A stretch of DNA of 64,000 bases from Ochrobactrum sp. BTU1 (GTDB lineage Bacteria > Pseudomonadota > Alphaproteobacteria > Rhizobiales > Rhizobiaceae). A program made the position numbers and the translations under genes. The DNA lies in the NCBI GenBank assembly GCA_018798825.1, contig CP076356.1, positions 186,001 to 250,000 on the forward strand, given 5' to 3'. Positions 33,273 to 41,073 of the stretch are shown one piece after another. The notes beneath the pieces are model-generated. The model was not told the DNA's origin. It made no database searches and saw nothing but the letters and a program-made list of their open reading frames with translations. Positions within the stretch are counted from its first letter, which is position 1; each line of letters starts with the position of its first letter.

Positions 33273-33824
33273 TTATTTTGACAGGGCCTTTTCGCGAGCC
33301 TTGCGAGCAATGCTTTCAGCAAAAAGTGGCGTTTCGCGATGATTGTGATCTCCACCTGCAGCTTGGCGTGCTGCTGCGGCATCTTCGAAGCTTTGTCCGT
33401 GTTGTTCGATAAATGTCATGAACGCGTCGGTTGGATGACAAGTCACCTTGTTTGTATAACGGGTGCGGTTGCCCGCAATCGCTTCGCCGATCAGTTCCCA
33501 GATAACGTTGACCTGAGTACGCTCACCAGTTGGCGTGAACACGTCAGAAATTGAGTTCATCTTACAGTACGAAGCTGTCGCTACTTCTGCCACATAATGC
33601 TGAATTACCAAGCCGGTGCCGATTTTTTCAACGTTGATCGACATCTTGCGACCGTCGTCGGTGAACGTAGCGCCGCAAGCGATGTGGTCAGGTGGGCAGC
33701 AACGCTGGTATTCTGCTTCAGGCAGATTGAAAAGCCAATCTGCAATATCGATCTGATCGAGCGGAACATCAATGTCATGCGAATATGCAGAAAGCGACAA
33801 CAGCTTGTCGGTGAGAGCTTTCAT
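33273..33824 (-). CDS. Uncharacterised 183-residue protein
   Basis: Cytosolic protein without signal or membrane segments, beginning MKALTDKLLSLSAYSHDIDV. The middle alternates strands in a way that recalls START/SRPBCC folds (GATFTDDGRKMSINVEKIG, QHYVAEVAT, RTQVNVIWELIG), followed by a helix (HPTDAFMTFIEQHGQSF) and a charged C-terminal tail with HNHRE. I do not recognise the family; the fold guess is weak. Codon use looks normal and the frame is the only long coherent one here. It is monocistronic. Confidence 0.55.
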   Translation of the reverse strand: MKALTDKLLSLSAYSHDIDVPLDQIDIADWLFNLPEAEYQRCCPPDHIACGATFTDDGRKMSINVEKIGTGLVIQHYVAEVATASYCKMNSISDVFTPTGERTQVNVIWELIGEAIAGNRTRYTNKVTCHPTDAFMTFIEQHGQSFEDAAAARQAAGGDHNHRETPLFAESIARKAREKALSK

Positions 33825-34158
33825 GGTCTAATTCCTTCGTTCTTGAGCTGCATGATGCAGACAGATGCCTGTTTTGAACTGCTTCAGCGCTCTGACACGC
33901 AGTCCGTAATGAGCTAGTTCAACGTCTGCTCCGGAAGGAAAATCTCACGAAGGAATGGTTTGAAATATTGTACGAAGGGTTCCTGTATCTATCCTTTAGT
34001 GTGGACTATCAGAAAGTCTTGTAAATAGGTTCCTAAATCTTTTATCCTTTACGTGTCGTATACCTCATTTAGGTCCAGCAGATGTGGGTTGAGAAAGCGC
34101 CTCAACATTGTAAGTAAACTCAACCATCTGCCGGGAAAAACCGTTGTCGGAAATACCG
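33825..34158. other. Intergenic stretch with a perfect palindrome near the unknown gene's start
   Basis: No supported gene. CTGCAT-G-ATGCAG (33848-33860) lies 24 bases upstream of the start of the unknown gene (33824, minus strand), where an operator could sit. Confidence 0.35.
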
Positions 34159-34192
34159 ATATCTCGCCTCAACTCATGCAGAGGCGAGATAT
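34159..34192 (-). terminator. Hairpin after the synthetase-like gene
   Basis: ATATCTCGCCTC (34159-34170) pairs with GAGGCGAGATAT (34181-34192), a perfect 12-bp stem just downstream of the minus-strand gene ending at 34208. No clear T-run follows. Confidence 0.6.
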
Positions 34193-34207
34193 TATCAGAC
34201 AGCAAAA

Positions 34208-34960
34208 TCAGGCACGTTCCGCAGCAATTGCCCAGTTATGAAGGCAGCGGTCAAGGCCTATCGCTATCTCAAGTACAAGAACGTCATGCTCTCTAACCTC
34301 GCCGCTTTTTGCTCGAGACAAAAATTTTAGCGGGAAGTCTGTCCGGCGCGAGATTGAACAAACTTCCATCCATTTGAACCCGTTATCGACCTCGATATCC
34401 ATGGTGATCTGCGAATAACTCGGGAGGCGATCTGACTCAACGATGCGAGTTGGCAGGTTGATCACGCTAGCAATCATCTTCCGCACTGCTTCAAGAGAAG
34501 CGGAATGGTAATCCATTCCGGTGTTAGAGGTAAAAGCCGCTTGGAACTCCAACTGCCAGAACTCCTTGAGCCGCATGTGGGCAGTCGTTTGCTCCTGCTC
34601 CCGACGATATGAACGCCCAGCCTGCCATACGCAGAGGGGCAATTTTGTACCAGTGTGATTGTTTAGAAGATACGTCATATAGGAATAGGTGGAAGGCGTA
34701 GTCTCGGGCCGAAGGACAAGTTCGGTTTCAGTAGGGTCGAGCTTTTCCTGAACCCAGACGTCAGCGTTCTCATATGCATCGGAAATAAGTTGCCGAGGTA
34801 TCAGTGTCGGCGCTTCAACACGACGCATGTCCCATGCTGGATTGACGGAGCGAAGGAAGAAGCGCACCTCCTCCGAGAAATGGCGGATGAACTCTTCACG
34901 CCGGAGGATTTCACGTTCCTCCCAGTGCACGAGAGAATTTACGTTCGAAATGCTGAGCAT
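34208..34960 (-). CDS. Stand-alone class II aminoacyl-tRNA-synthetase-like protein
   Basis: Protein of 250 residues covering only a class II catalytic core. A motif 1-like region (MRRVEAPTLIPRQL) is followed by LVLRPETTPSTYSY as in GlyRS/ThrRS. Motif 2 is AGRSYRREQEQTTAHMRLKEFWQLEFQ, and motif 3 is EIAIGLDRCL, a variant of GxGxGxER. No anticodon-binding domain is present, and normal synthetases are far longer. Such paralogues often activate an amino acid for another acceptor or assist a biosynthetic step. It appears monocistronic. Amino-acid specificity cannot be read with confidence. Confidence 0.7.
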   Translation of the reverse strand: MLSISNVNSLVHWEEREILRREEFIRHFSEEVRFFLRSVNPAWDMRRVEAPTLIPRQLISDAYENADVWVQEKLDPTETELVLRPETTPSTYSYMTYLLNNHTGTKLPLCVWQAGRSYRREQEQTTAHMRLKEFWQLEFQAAFTSNTGMDYHSASLEAVRKMIASVINLPTRIVESDRLPSYSQITMDIEVDNGFKWMEVCSISRRTDFPLKFLSRAKSGEVREHDVLVLEIAIGLDRCLHNWAIAAERA

Positions 34961-35202
34961 GGCCTAATCTCCATGGTGGCCATAAAAGAATGAGGTGAAT
35001 GCTTTACGTCCAATCGGTCGCGCGATAGCACGGCTTACGACTGGACGCGAAGACCTCGTCCTGCAAACACGCGCGCGCCAACGGTCCGCTGGTTGCGGCC
35101 CTGTCTCGTCGGTGTTGCGTGTATGGTGCTCATAAAGGATATGGATGCATGAACATCGGTATCTTGTCAATTCCAACATCAACCAGCGTTTCCGCTACCC
35201 AG
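34961..35202. other. Intergenic region between the synthetase-like and LysR genes
   Basis: No supported coding frame. It contains the promoter side of the minus-strand synthetase-like gene and the 3' end of the LysR gene. Confidence 0.3.
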
Positions 35203-36099
35203 TCATTGACGCACATCGAAGGGTGCGATGACCTGTCGAAGAAAGTCGATGAGTTTGCTTGCAGCCAGAGATCTTGGGTGATTTTTCGGCGTAAGAAGCC
35301 AAAGATCAATCGTTGTTTCTGGAACGATACGTCGTCTAATCAACATATCGGGAGCGAAATCCAAACCGACAAACGAGGGGACGATCGAAACGCCCACGCC
35401 GCTGGCTACGAAACAGCAGGCAGTTTCGGAAAGCGGGACTTCGATGCGGTTTTTCTTTTGAACACCTTTGATTTGGAAAGCGCGGTCAATCGTCATTAGT
35501 GAACAGTCATCGCGAGCTAGAGAAATGAATGGGTCGCTGCTCAAGTCTTCAAGATCGATAACGGCTTTGTCTGCCAGTGGATGACCTGCAGGCAAAACAC
35601 AAACCATTTCGAAACGTATGAGACGCTCTGCTTCAACATTGGGGTTTTCGAAGGGCAATACGCTCAGACCGATATCGACTTGCTGCGCCGCGACAAGATC
35701 GATAATGCGCGGAGAGGGCAGACTACGCATGGTAAAATGGATGTCGGGCTGGTCTGCAAGCAGAGGTGCCAGGGATTGGGCCAGAAATCGAGTGGTCAGC
35801 GCAGGCGGAGCGACAAGGGTTATTTCGCCCCACTCCTGATTGCGTACAGCATCGGCCAGTCGAGCAACACGTGCCGTGCCTGAAAACATCTTGGCAACCT
35901 CAGTTGCAAGCATCCGTGCTTCAAGTGTCGGTGTAAGGCGTCCATTTGTTCGAACAAATAGCTGGAAGCCGCACGCGTCCGAGAAACTTCGAAGCAGCTT
36001 GCTGACGGCTGGCTGCGATATTCGCATTCGTTCCGCAGCATGCGTTACCGATCCGGTTTCGATTGTGTTGTGGAATGCTTCCAGCTGGCGGATATTCAT
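35203..36099 (-). CDS. LysR-family transcriptional regulator
   Basis: Regulator of about 298 residues. The N-terminal winged helix begins MNIRQLEAFHNTIETGSVTHAAERMRISQPAVSKLL, and the C-terminal effector domain follows from about residue 90 (EITLVAPPALTTRFL). ATG 36099 is preferred to the in-frame 36126, since LysR proteins usually start 1-3 residues before IRQLEAF. It is divergent from the peptide-type binding-protein operon (36245), and an ATAATT-N11-AATTAT dyad lies between them. It is therefore likely to be the operon's activator; the inducer is unknown. Confidence 0.85.
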   Translation of the reverse strand: MNIRQLEAFHNTIETGSVTHAAERMRISQPAVSKLLRSFSDACGFQLFVRTNGRLTPTLEARMLATEVAKMFSGTARVARLADAVRNQEWGEITLVAPPALTTRFLAQSLAPLLADQPDIHFTMRSLPSPRIIDLVAAQQVDIGLSVLPFENPNVEAERLIRFEMVCVLPAGHPLADKAVIDLEDLSSDPFISLARDDCSLMTIDRAFQIKGVQKKNRIEVPLSETACCFVASGVGVSIVPSFVGLDFAPDMLIRRRIVPETTIDLWLLTPKNHPRSLAASKLIDFLRQVIAPFDVRQ

Positions 36100-36151
36100 A
36101 TGGATACTCTCATCATGAATCGGCAATATGAGTTTTGGTTATAATGATAGG

Positions 36152-36174
36152 ATAATTTGATATTTGACAATTAT
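36152..36174. promoter_or_regulatory. Candidate LysR operator
   Basis: ATAATT (36152-36157) and AATTAT (36169-36174) form a dyad with an 11-base spacer, matching the general T-N11-A form of LysR sites. It lies between the LysR gene start and the divergent operon. Confidence 0.55.
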
Positions 36175-36244
36175 GTCCTGTCTCGCTTTTCTCCTTGAAA
36201 ACAAGATGGACTGATCGCCGGTGCGATTTGTTCCAAAAAGGGGA

Positions 36245-37879
36245 ATGAGCATGACATTGGTCCGTACTTCGGTCTTTGCCGCCACACTGGGTTCGGCCCT
36301 TATGGCTGTGACGCTTTCAACAACAGCCCATGCCGGCATCTTGTCGGTATGCGTAGAAGGTTCGCCAGAAATATTCAATCCACAACTGAGCAGCAACGGC
36401 ACCACGTCTAACGTTCTCGCGAACATTTACGATAATCTGGTATCCGTGAAGGCGACCAGCTCCGATATTGAGCCTTCGCTGGCCGAAAGCTGGACAGTTT
36501 CGGATGATGGACGGTCCTATACATTTACACTTCGCAAAGGCGTGAAGTGGCAATCCAACGCCGGATTTAACCCGAGCCGCGATTTCAACGCTGATGATGT
36601 GATCTTCACATTTGACCGGATGATGAAGGCGGACAATCCTTATGCCAAGATCAATGGCGGCAACTACGTCACGTTCAACACCAAGCTTGCCGATATTCTG
36701 GAATCGGTGAAAAAGATTGATGATTACACAGTCACTTTTACGTTGAAGGAGCCGCTGGCCCCTTTTATCGGAATTATGGCGCATCAATCGCTGGCTATAA
36801 CTTCAGCGGAATACGCAGATGTCTTGTTAAAGGCCGGAACGCCTCAAGCTTTTGATATGCAGCCCATTGGAACCGGGCCTTTTGCCCTACAAGCATATCA
36901 ACAGGATGCTATGATACGGCTTATACCATTCAAAGAAACATGGGGCGCATCTATCGGTGATAAGAGCCGCACGCCAATGGTCGATGCGCTTATCATGGCA
37001 ATCAGTACGGATGCATCCGTTCGGCTGCAGCGTGCTTTGGCAGGCGAATGTCAGATAGCACTCTACCCCAATCTCGCTGATCGCGAGATGATCGAGAAAA
37101 GTGACATCCTCGATCTTAGACAAACGCCGGTGGCCTCAACCGGGTTCATTGACTTTAACTTTAGAGACGAGAAGTTTCAGGACAAACGCGTGCGAACAGC
37201 TCTCGCTGAAGCAATCAACGTGCCAGCACTGGTCGACGCAGTCTATAGCGGCATGGGTGTAGCTACAGGGGCACTCATCCCTCCTGTCTTGTGGGGGCAC
37301 GCCAAAGACTTGCCACCACACGAATATAATCCAGAAAAGGCCAAGGAACTTCTGAAGGAAGCAGGCTATTCAGATGGATTTTCGACACAAGTATGGGCTG
37401 TTCCTGTTTATCGCCCCTACATGCCAAATGGCCGCCGCGCCGCAGAAATGATCCAGGCAGATTGGGCTAAAATTGGCGTGAAGGCTGAAATTGTTACCTA
37501 TGAATGGGGGGAGTATGTTCAGCGCGCCCGAGCAGGCGAAGCCCCGGTTGCCATGTTTGGCGGTATTTATGACTTCCCGGACCCAAGTCAGATTCCAAAT
37601 AATTATTTTATCTGCGATTCCGAAGGCAAGCCAAGCCCATCCAATGTGGGCGGCTGGTGCGACAAGGAATTTATCAGCCTCATGAATGAAGCTGGACGTG
37701 TCAGCGACAAGGAAAAACGCATCGAACTTTATGAGAAGGCGCAGAGACGTTTCCATGAGGAGGCGCCTGCGGTCATTCTCGGTGGAGCCGATACGCTGAC
37801 AACGGTCAGCAAGAATGTGAAGGGCTTTGAGCCTGCCATCTTCGGTACAAGCCGGTTTTCAGGCGTGACGGTTGAATAG
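36245..37879 (+). CDS. Peptide/opine-type ABC transporter substrate-binding protein (SBP_bac_5)
   Basis: Periplasmic binding protein of 544 residues, family length for DppA/OppA-type receptors. The signal peptide ends near TTAHA. Family sequence includes ANIYDNLVSVKATSSDIEPSLAESWTVSDDGRSYTFTLRKGVKWQS, and VRTALAEAINVPALVDAVYSG in domain II. ATG 36245 has AAGGGGA upstream. No permease or ATPase genes follow in this operon, so it must share a transporter encoded elsewhere. The downstream amino-acid oxidase and RidA suggest the ligand is an amino acid, opine or small peptide. Confidence 0.85.
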   Translation: MSMTLVRTSVFAATLGSALMAVTLSTTAHAGILSVCVEGSPEIFNPQLSSNGTTSNVLANIYDNLVSVKATSSDIEPSLAESWTVSDDGRSYTFTLRKGVKWQSNAGFNPSRDFNADDVIFTFDRMMKADNPYAKINGGNYVTFNTKLADILESVKKIDDYTVTFTLKEPLAPFIGIMAHQSLAITSAEYADVLLKAGTPQAFDMQPIGTGPFALQAYQQDAMIRLIPFKETWGASIGDKSRTPMVDALIMAISTDASVRLQRALAGECQIALYPNLADREMIEKSDILDLRQTPVASTGFIDFNFRDEKFQDKRVRTALAEAINVPALVDAVYSGMGVATGALIPPVLWGHAKDLPPHEYNPEKAKELLKEAGYSDGFSTQVWAVPVYRPYMPNGRRAAEMIQADWAKIGVKAEIVTYEWGEYVQRARAGEAPVAMFGGIYDFPDPSQIPNNYFICDSEGKPSPSNVGGWCDKEFISLMNEAGRVSDKEKRIELYEKAQRRFHEEAPAVILGGADTLTTVSKNVKGFEPAIFGTSRFSGVTVE

Positions 37880-37940
37880 AACAAGATTTCGTGGCTCCCG
37901 GACACGTTCTGTCGGGAACCGCATTGGCATGGGAGCGAAT

Positions 37941-39041
37941 ATGAAAGTTTTGATAATTGGTGCGGGTATACTTGGTGCCAGTACCGCCTACCATCTCGCC
38001 CGGAAGGGTATCAATGTTGAAATCGTTGATGCCCAGCACGAAGGTAAGGCCACTCTCGCTGGGGCAGGCATCGTGTGCCCATGGGCAACCAAGCTCGAGA
38101 ACGGTGCATTTTACGACATGTATGCCGCCGGTGCTGCCTATTATGAAACATTGGTGGACGGGCTTAAATCCTTTGGAGAAACTGACCTGGGCTACGGCAA
38201 AGTTGGCGCATTGGTCGTTGCGGAAGACAGACATGAATTTGACGCTGCAGCTCAACGCATTGCTCATCGTGTTGCAAATGTTCCTGAAGCGGGCGTGGTC
38301 GAGCATCTAAGCTCAGCAGCTGCTCGTGCGAAATTTCCACCCTTGCGGGATGGGATGGAAGCAATATTCATTCCTGGTGCCGCACGCGTGGATGCCCGGT
38401 TGTTGGCGGCAGCCATTTTGCGCGCGGCCGTCTCTCTTGGCGCTACAGTCGGTCAAGACCGTGTCACACTCTCATTGAGGGAAGGAAAGCCTGTCTGCAT
38501 TGCAAGCGATGGCACTTTGTATGAGGCCGATGAAATCGTTGTGACGGCAGGAGCATGGGCGTCACAGATTCTCGCCACCCTTGGTCTCACCCATCCGGTC
38601 GAGCCTCAGAAAGGGCAGATCATTCACCTCCGTCTGCCAGGTGTTCAGACTTCGAACTGGCCGGTGCTTCTGCCGATGGGGAGCCATTACTTGTTGGCTT
38701 TCGACGATTCTCGTGTGGTTATCGGTGCAACGCGCGAGGACAATTCCGGTTTCGACTATCGTGTGACGGCAGGTGGTGAAGCTGAAGTACTGAATGCCGG
38801 GCTGGCAGTGGCGCCCGGACTTGCTAACGCAACGCACATAGAGACGCGGATCGGCTTCCGTCCGGCATCCGGAAATGCGAAGCCTATTCTGGGTCGTGTT
38901 CCGGATGTTGCCGGATTGACCCTTGGTAATGGACTTGGTGCCGCAGGGCTCACCATTGGACCATTTGCTGGCAAGTTGCTGGCGGATTTGCTGACTGATG
39001 CACCACTTGGCATTGATTTAGGCGTTTATGCGCCAGCGTAA
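37941..39041 (+). CDS. FAD-dependent oxidoreductase, DadA/D-amino-acid dehydrogenase-like
   Basis: DAO-family flavoprotein of 366 residues. MKVLIIGAGILGASTAYHLARKG at the start is the FAD-binding Rossmann motif; GRVPDVAGLTLGNGLGAAGLTIGPFAGKLLADLL near the end is the usual closing FAD segment. Such enzymes oxidise amino acids or N-substituted amino acids to imines. ATG 37941 is used because GGGAGCG precedes it and the longer reading is unrelated. RidA follows 44 bases later and would hydrolyse the imine product. The binding protein upstream probably delivers the substrate. Confidence 0.8.
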   Translation: MKVLIIGAGILGASTAYHLARKGINVEIVDAQHEGKATLAGAGIVCPWATKLENGAFYDMYAAGAAYYETLVDGLKSFGETDLGYGKVGALVVAEDRHEFDAAAQRIAHRVANVPEAGVVEHLSSAAARAKFPPLRDGMEAIFIPGAARVDARLLAAAILRAAVSLGATVGQDRVTLSLREGKPVCIASDGTLYEADEIVVTAGAWASQILATLGLTHPVEPQKGQIIHLRLPGVQTSNWPVLLPMGSHYLLAFDDSRVVIGATREDNSGFDYRVTAGGEAEVLNAGLAVAPGLANATHIETRIGFRPASGNAKPILGRVPDVAGLTLGNGLGAAGLTIGPFAGKLLADLLTDAPLGIDLGVYAPA

Positions 39042-39085
39042 CATCCACACCAACCAACAAATGAACCTGTAAGAGAGGTATAGTC

Positions 39086-39436
39086 ATGGTAACTCGTTAC
39101 CGGAAGCATCGCATTATGCATGCGGCAGTCGAACATAACGGCTTGATCTTCGTCGGCGGTCATGCGGCAACCGACATTTCGCTCGGCATGAAAGAACAGA
39201 CCCAACAGATATGCGCCAAGTTGGACGGAGTCCTCGCGGAGTGTGGCTCCGACAAAACGCAGCTTGTTTCTGCCCGCATCTATCTCAGTGACATGGCAAA
39301 AAAGGAGGAAATGAACGAAGCCTGGCTTGAATGGCTCGATGGGGATGATCTACCTTCCCGCGCTACCATAGGGGTGGCTGATCTTGGCGATCCGAAGCGG
39401 TTGATTGAAGTTGTGGTCGTTGCTGCAAGGAACTGA
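39086..39436 (+). CDS. RidA/YjgF-family enamine/imine deaminase
   Basis: Small trimeric-type protein of 116 residues. The RidA layout is visible: GLIFVGGHAATDISLGMKEQTQQICAKLDGVLAECG, VSARIYLSDM, then LPSRATIGVADLGDPKRLIEVVVVAA, including the arginine and glutamate of the active-site pocket. It would speed hydrolysis of imines released by the preceding FAD enzyme to keto acid plus ammonia. AGAGAGG lies upstream of ATG 39086. It is the last gene of the operon; a clear terminator follows. Confidence 0.85.
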   Translation: MVTRYRKHRIMHAAVEHNGLIFVGGHAATDISLGMKEQTQQICAKLDGVLAECGSDKTQLVSARIYLSDMAKKEEMNEAWLEWLDGDDLPSRATIGVADLGDPKRLIEVVVVAARN

Positions 39437-39446
39437 AGACAGTGAT

Positions 39447-39477
39447 AAATCCGCCGATAATTTCGGCGGATTTTTAT
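39447..39477 (+). terminator. Rho-independent terminator after ridA
   Basis: AAATCCGCCGA (39447-39457), short loop, TCGGCGGATTT (39463-39473), ending in a T-run. Confidence 0.85.
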
Positions 39478-39582
39478 CGGGCACCACTGATCACTACCAT
39501 TGAACAGCGGGAGCTAGGCAGCGGTCTCTCTAGAGCAATGGACTTAAGACATGTTTCCGTTTGGTACCGTTGAAAAAGTTGT
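39478..39582. other. Short intergenic stretch before the orphan leader
   Basis: Nothing recognised; no DUF736 gene follows the orphan leader in this direction. Confidence 0.3.
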
Positions 39583-39830
39583 TTTACTCCTTAACCGAAG
39601 GGGCTATTCCCTCCGTGAGAGATCAGGCGAACAGCTGATAAGGCGGATGCGTCAAGGTTTGGTTGAGCGTGTTTTGCTGTGAAGCGGCGGCGAGGAGACA
39701 ACACGTTGGGGAAAACACGTGGTGCGTGAGCACAAGCATGTCCCTTGTGCATTCGCTGAAGCAGTTCAGATTTAAGGTGAATTGAAAAAGTCCGGCGTTA
39801 AGTATCTGCATGAACCGCAGCAGGTTCAGA
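39583..39830 (-). repeat. Orphan inverted copy of the DUF736 leader (copy B)
   Basis: Read on the minus strand, this matches the leader at 8131-8380 through most of its length, including CTTCAGCGAATGC, CGTGTTTTCCCC and CAAAACACGCTCAACC. The terminal hairpin CGGAGGG/CCCTTCG (about 39593-39613) and TTAAGGAGTAA are also kept. No DUF736 gene follows, so the coding part was lost or the leader was copied alone. The two copies flank the 31-kb mobile/conjugation stretch in inverted orientation. Confidence 0.65.
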
Positions 39831-39996
39831 CAAAAAAGAGACCAAAGCTATGAGAATGCTCCTCCACCGAACGTTCCCGATAAAACCCAAACCTAAAGCA
39901 AACGATCAGTTGGATATGATCTCTGCTCCATAGACACAAAACGCGACTTGCAGGTTTACGTCTCAAAAACAAAATTTGTCTCGAAAAAGAAACGAA
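39831..39996. other. Intergenic stretch with nothing recognised
   Basis: No supported gene; several stop codons in each frame. Confidence 0.3.
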
Positions 39997-40018
39997 AGAC
40001 CCCACCGGAGTGGGGTCT
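39997..40018 (-). terminator. Terminator behind the Gly-rich small ORF
   Basis: AGACCCCAC (39997-40005) pairs with GTGGGGTCT (40010-40018). On the minus strand it is followed by TTTCGTTTCTTTTT, a good T-tract, so it ends minus-strand transcription. Confidence 0.75.
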
Positions 40019-40057
40019 GTAACAGTCGAATATTGCCGAAATGGCTGAAGGCGATTA

Positions 40058-40174
40058 CTACCCGCCGCCGCCACCGCCGGCACCACAACCGGAGTTGGTA
40101 AGGCTGAAAGTAACTCCATAACTGGAAGAACAGCGCATTCCCGAGGAAATATTGTAAGAGAGTAAGCCCGACAT
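40058..40174 (-). CDS. Candidate 38-residue Gly-rich peptide
   Basis: A 38-codon minus-strand frame starts MSGLLSYNIS and ends NSGCGAGGGGGG, with two cysteines and a Ser/Thr/Gly-rich composition. It is followed 40 bases later by a strong terminator that only makes sense for minus-strand transcription, so something is transcribed here. The ribosome site is weak (GAGAAATTGCCGG before ATG). No modification enzyme or transporter gene is adjacent. It could be a small protein, a RiPP-like precursor, or part of a small RNA. Confidence 0.35.
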   Translation of the reverse strand: MSGLLSYNISSGMRCSSSYGVTFSLTNSGCGAGGGGGG

Positions 40175-40406
40175 TCCGGCAATTTCTCAAGGTTTGCTTT
40201 TACTTCTCGGCACGCTGTTTCCCTCTAAAGGTGCTAGCGGTTCCCACGGCAGACGGCAAAAGATTGCGATACGCTTTTCGGAATTAAGACTGTTGCAACT
40301 TCAAGGCTGGATGCTCGTAGGCGCTTCTCCGCTGACATCATCTCGCTCCAAGCATGGACGATCCGCGTGCCCAATAGAATAATCCGCTCCGGCCCAGGTT
40401 AAATCT

Positions 40407-40937
40407 TCAGCTGTTGCTGAATCGAGCTATGAGCTCAGCAGTGTTTTTTACGCCGGATGACTTTATCAGTCTTGCACGATGCGACTCGACAGTTCTGCTC
40501 GAGATGTTCAGCTCGCTTGCTATCTGCGCGTTTGTCTTTCCTTGAGTCATCAACGCTACTATTTGCCTCTGGCGATCCGTTAGACGAATGCGCTGGCTGG
40601 CGACAGGGCGGCTAATCGGTTGGAAACAATATAATGCCTCCGCAAACGGATCGGCTGGACACCGAGTGCGTCCATGGACTTTGCACCAGAACCGCCTGCC
40701 ATCGCTCGCTGTCATAATTCGTTCGTCGTAATAAATGTCACCACCGCTCATATGTGCCTGCCACATCTTGCCAGTTCGTACGAAATCAGAATGCTTAGGA
40801 TATAGACGGGCGAAACTCTTGTCGATCAGATCGGACGATACGTAGCCGAAGAGAGACAGGAACTCTGTGTTGCAATCCCTAATAATCCTGAACGTTGCGT
40901 AGACCATGGGAACTGGAATTTCATGCAGAGAAAACAT
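40407..40937 (-). CDS. PAS-LuxR-type transcriptional regulator
   Basis: Regulator of 176 residues. Residues ~1-105 form a PAS-like sensor (CNTEFLSLFGYVSSDLIDKSF, MTASDGRRFWCKVHGR). Residues ~115-176 form a LuxR helix-turn-helix: RLTDRQRQIVALMTQGKTNAQIASELNISSRTVESHRARLIKSSGVKNTAELIA. GAGG lies before ATG 40937. No receiver domain is present, so it senses its signal directly. It is divergent from the CoA-transferase operon (41074), with two dyad sites in between, and probably controls it. Confidence 0.85.
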   Translation of the reverse strand: MFSLHEIPVPMVYATFRIIRDCNTEFLSLFGYVSSDLIDKSFARLYPKHSDFVRTGKMWQAHMSGGDIYYDERIMTASDGRRFWCKVHGRTRCPADPFAEALYCFQPISRPVASQRIRLTDRQRQIVALMTQGKTNAQIASELNISSRTVESHRARLIKSSGVKNTAELIARFSNS

Positions 40938-40980
40938 GAGACCTCAAAGCTAATCGTGCGCAATTCAAGGCTGAAGAAGT

Positions 40981-40996
40981 GCCGTATTAATACGGC
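40981..40996. promoter_or_regulatory. Perfect 16-bp palindrome, candidate LuxR-type operator 1
   Basis: GCCGTATTAATACGGC lies between the divergent PAS-LuxR gene and the CoA-transferase operon. A related imperfect site is at 41017. Central positions of the two are about 36-37 bases apart. Confidence 0.55.
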
Positions 40997-41016
40997 TAAC
41001 CGGAGGCCCATGACAA

Positions 41017-41033
41017 GTCGTATTTTATGCGGC
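41017..41033. promoter_or_regulatory. Imperfect dyad, candidate LuxR-type operator 2
   Basis: GTCGTAT-TTT-ATGCGGC keeps the half-sites of the palindrome at 40981 (GCCGTAT / ATACGGC) with one change in each arm. It is close to the CoA-transferase start at 41074. Confidence 0.45.
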
Positions 41034-41073
41034 CCTGCCTAATATGAAGACGAGATGGCAGGCGGGAGGATTT

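Noticed and set aside
34964..35182. Minus-strand 72-codon frame before the LysR gene
   Set aside because: Arg/Cys-rich translation with no ribosome site or homologous look; probably non-coding.
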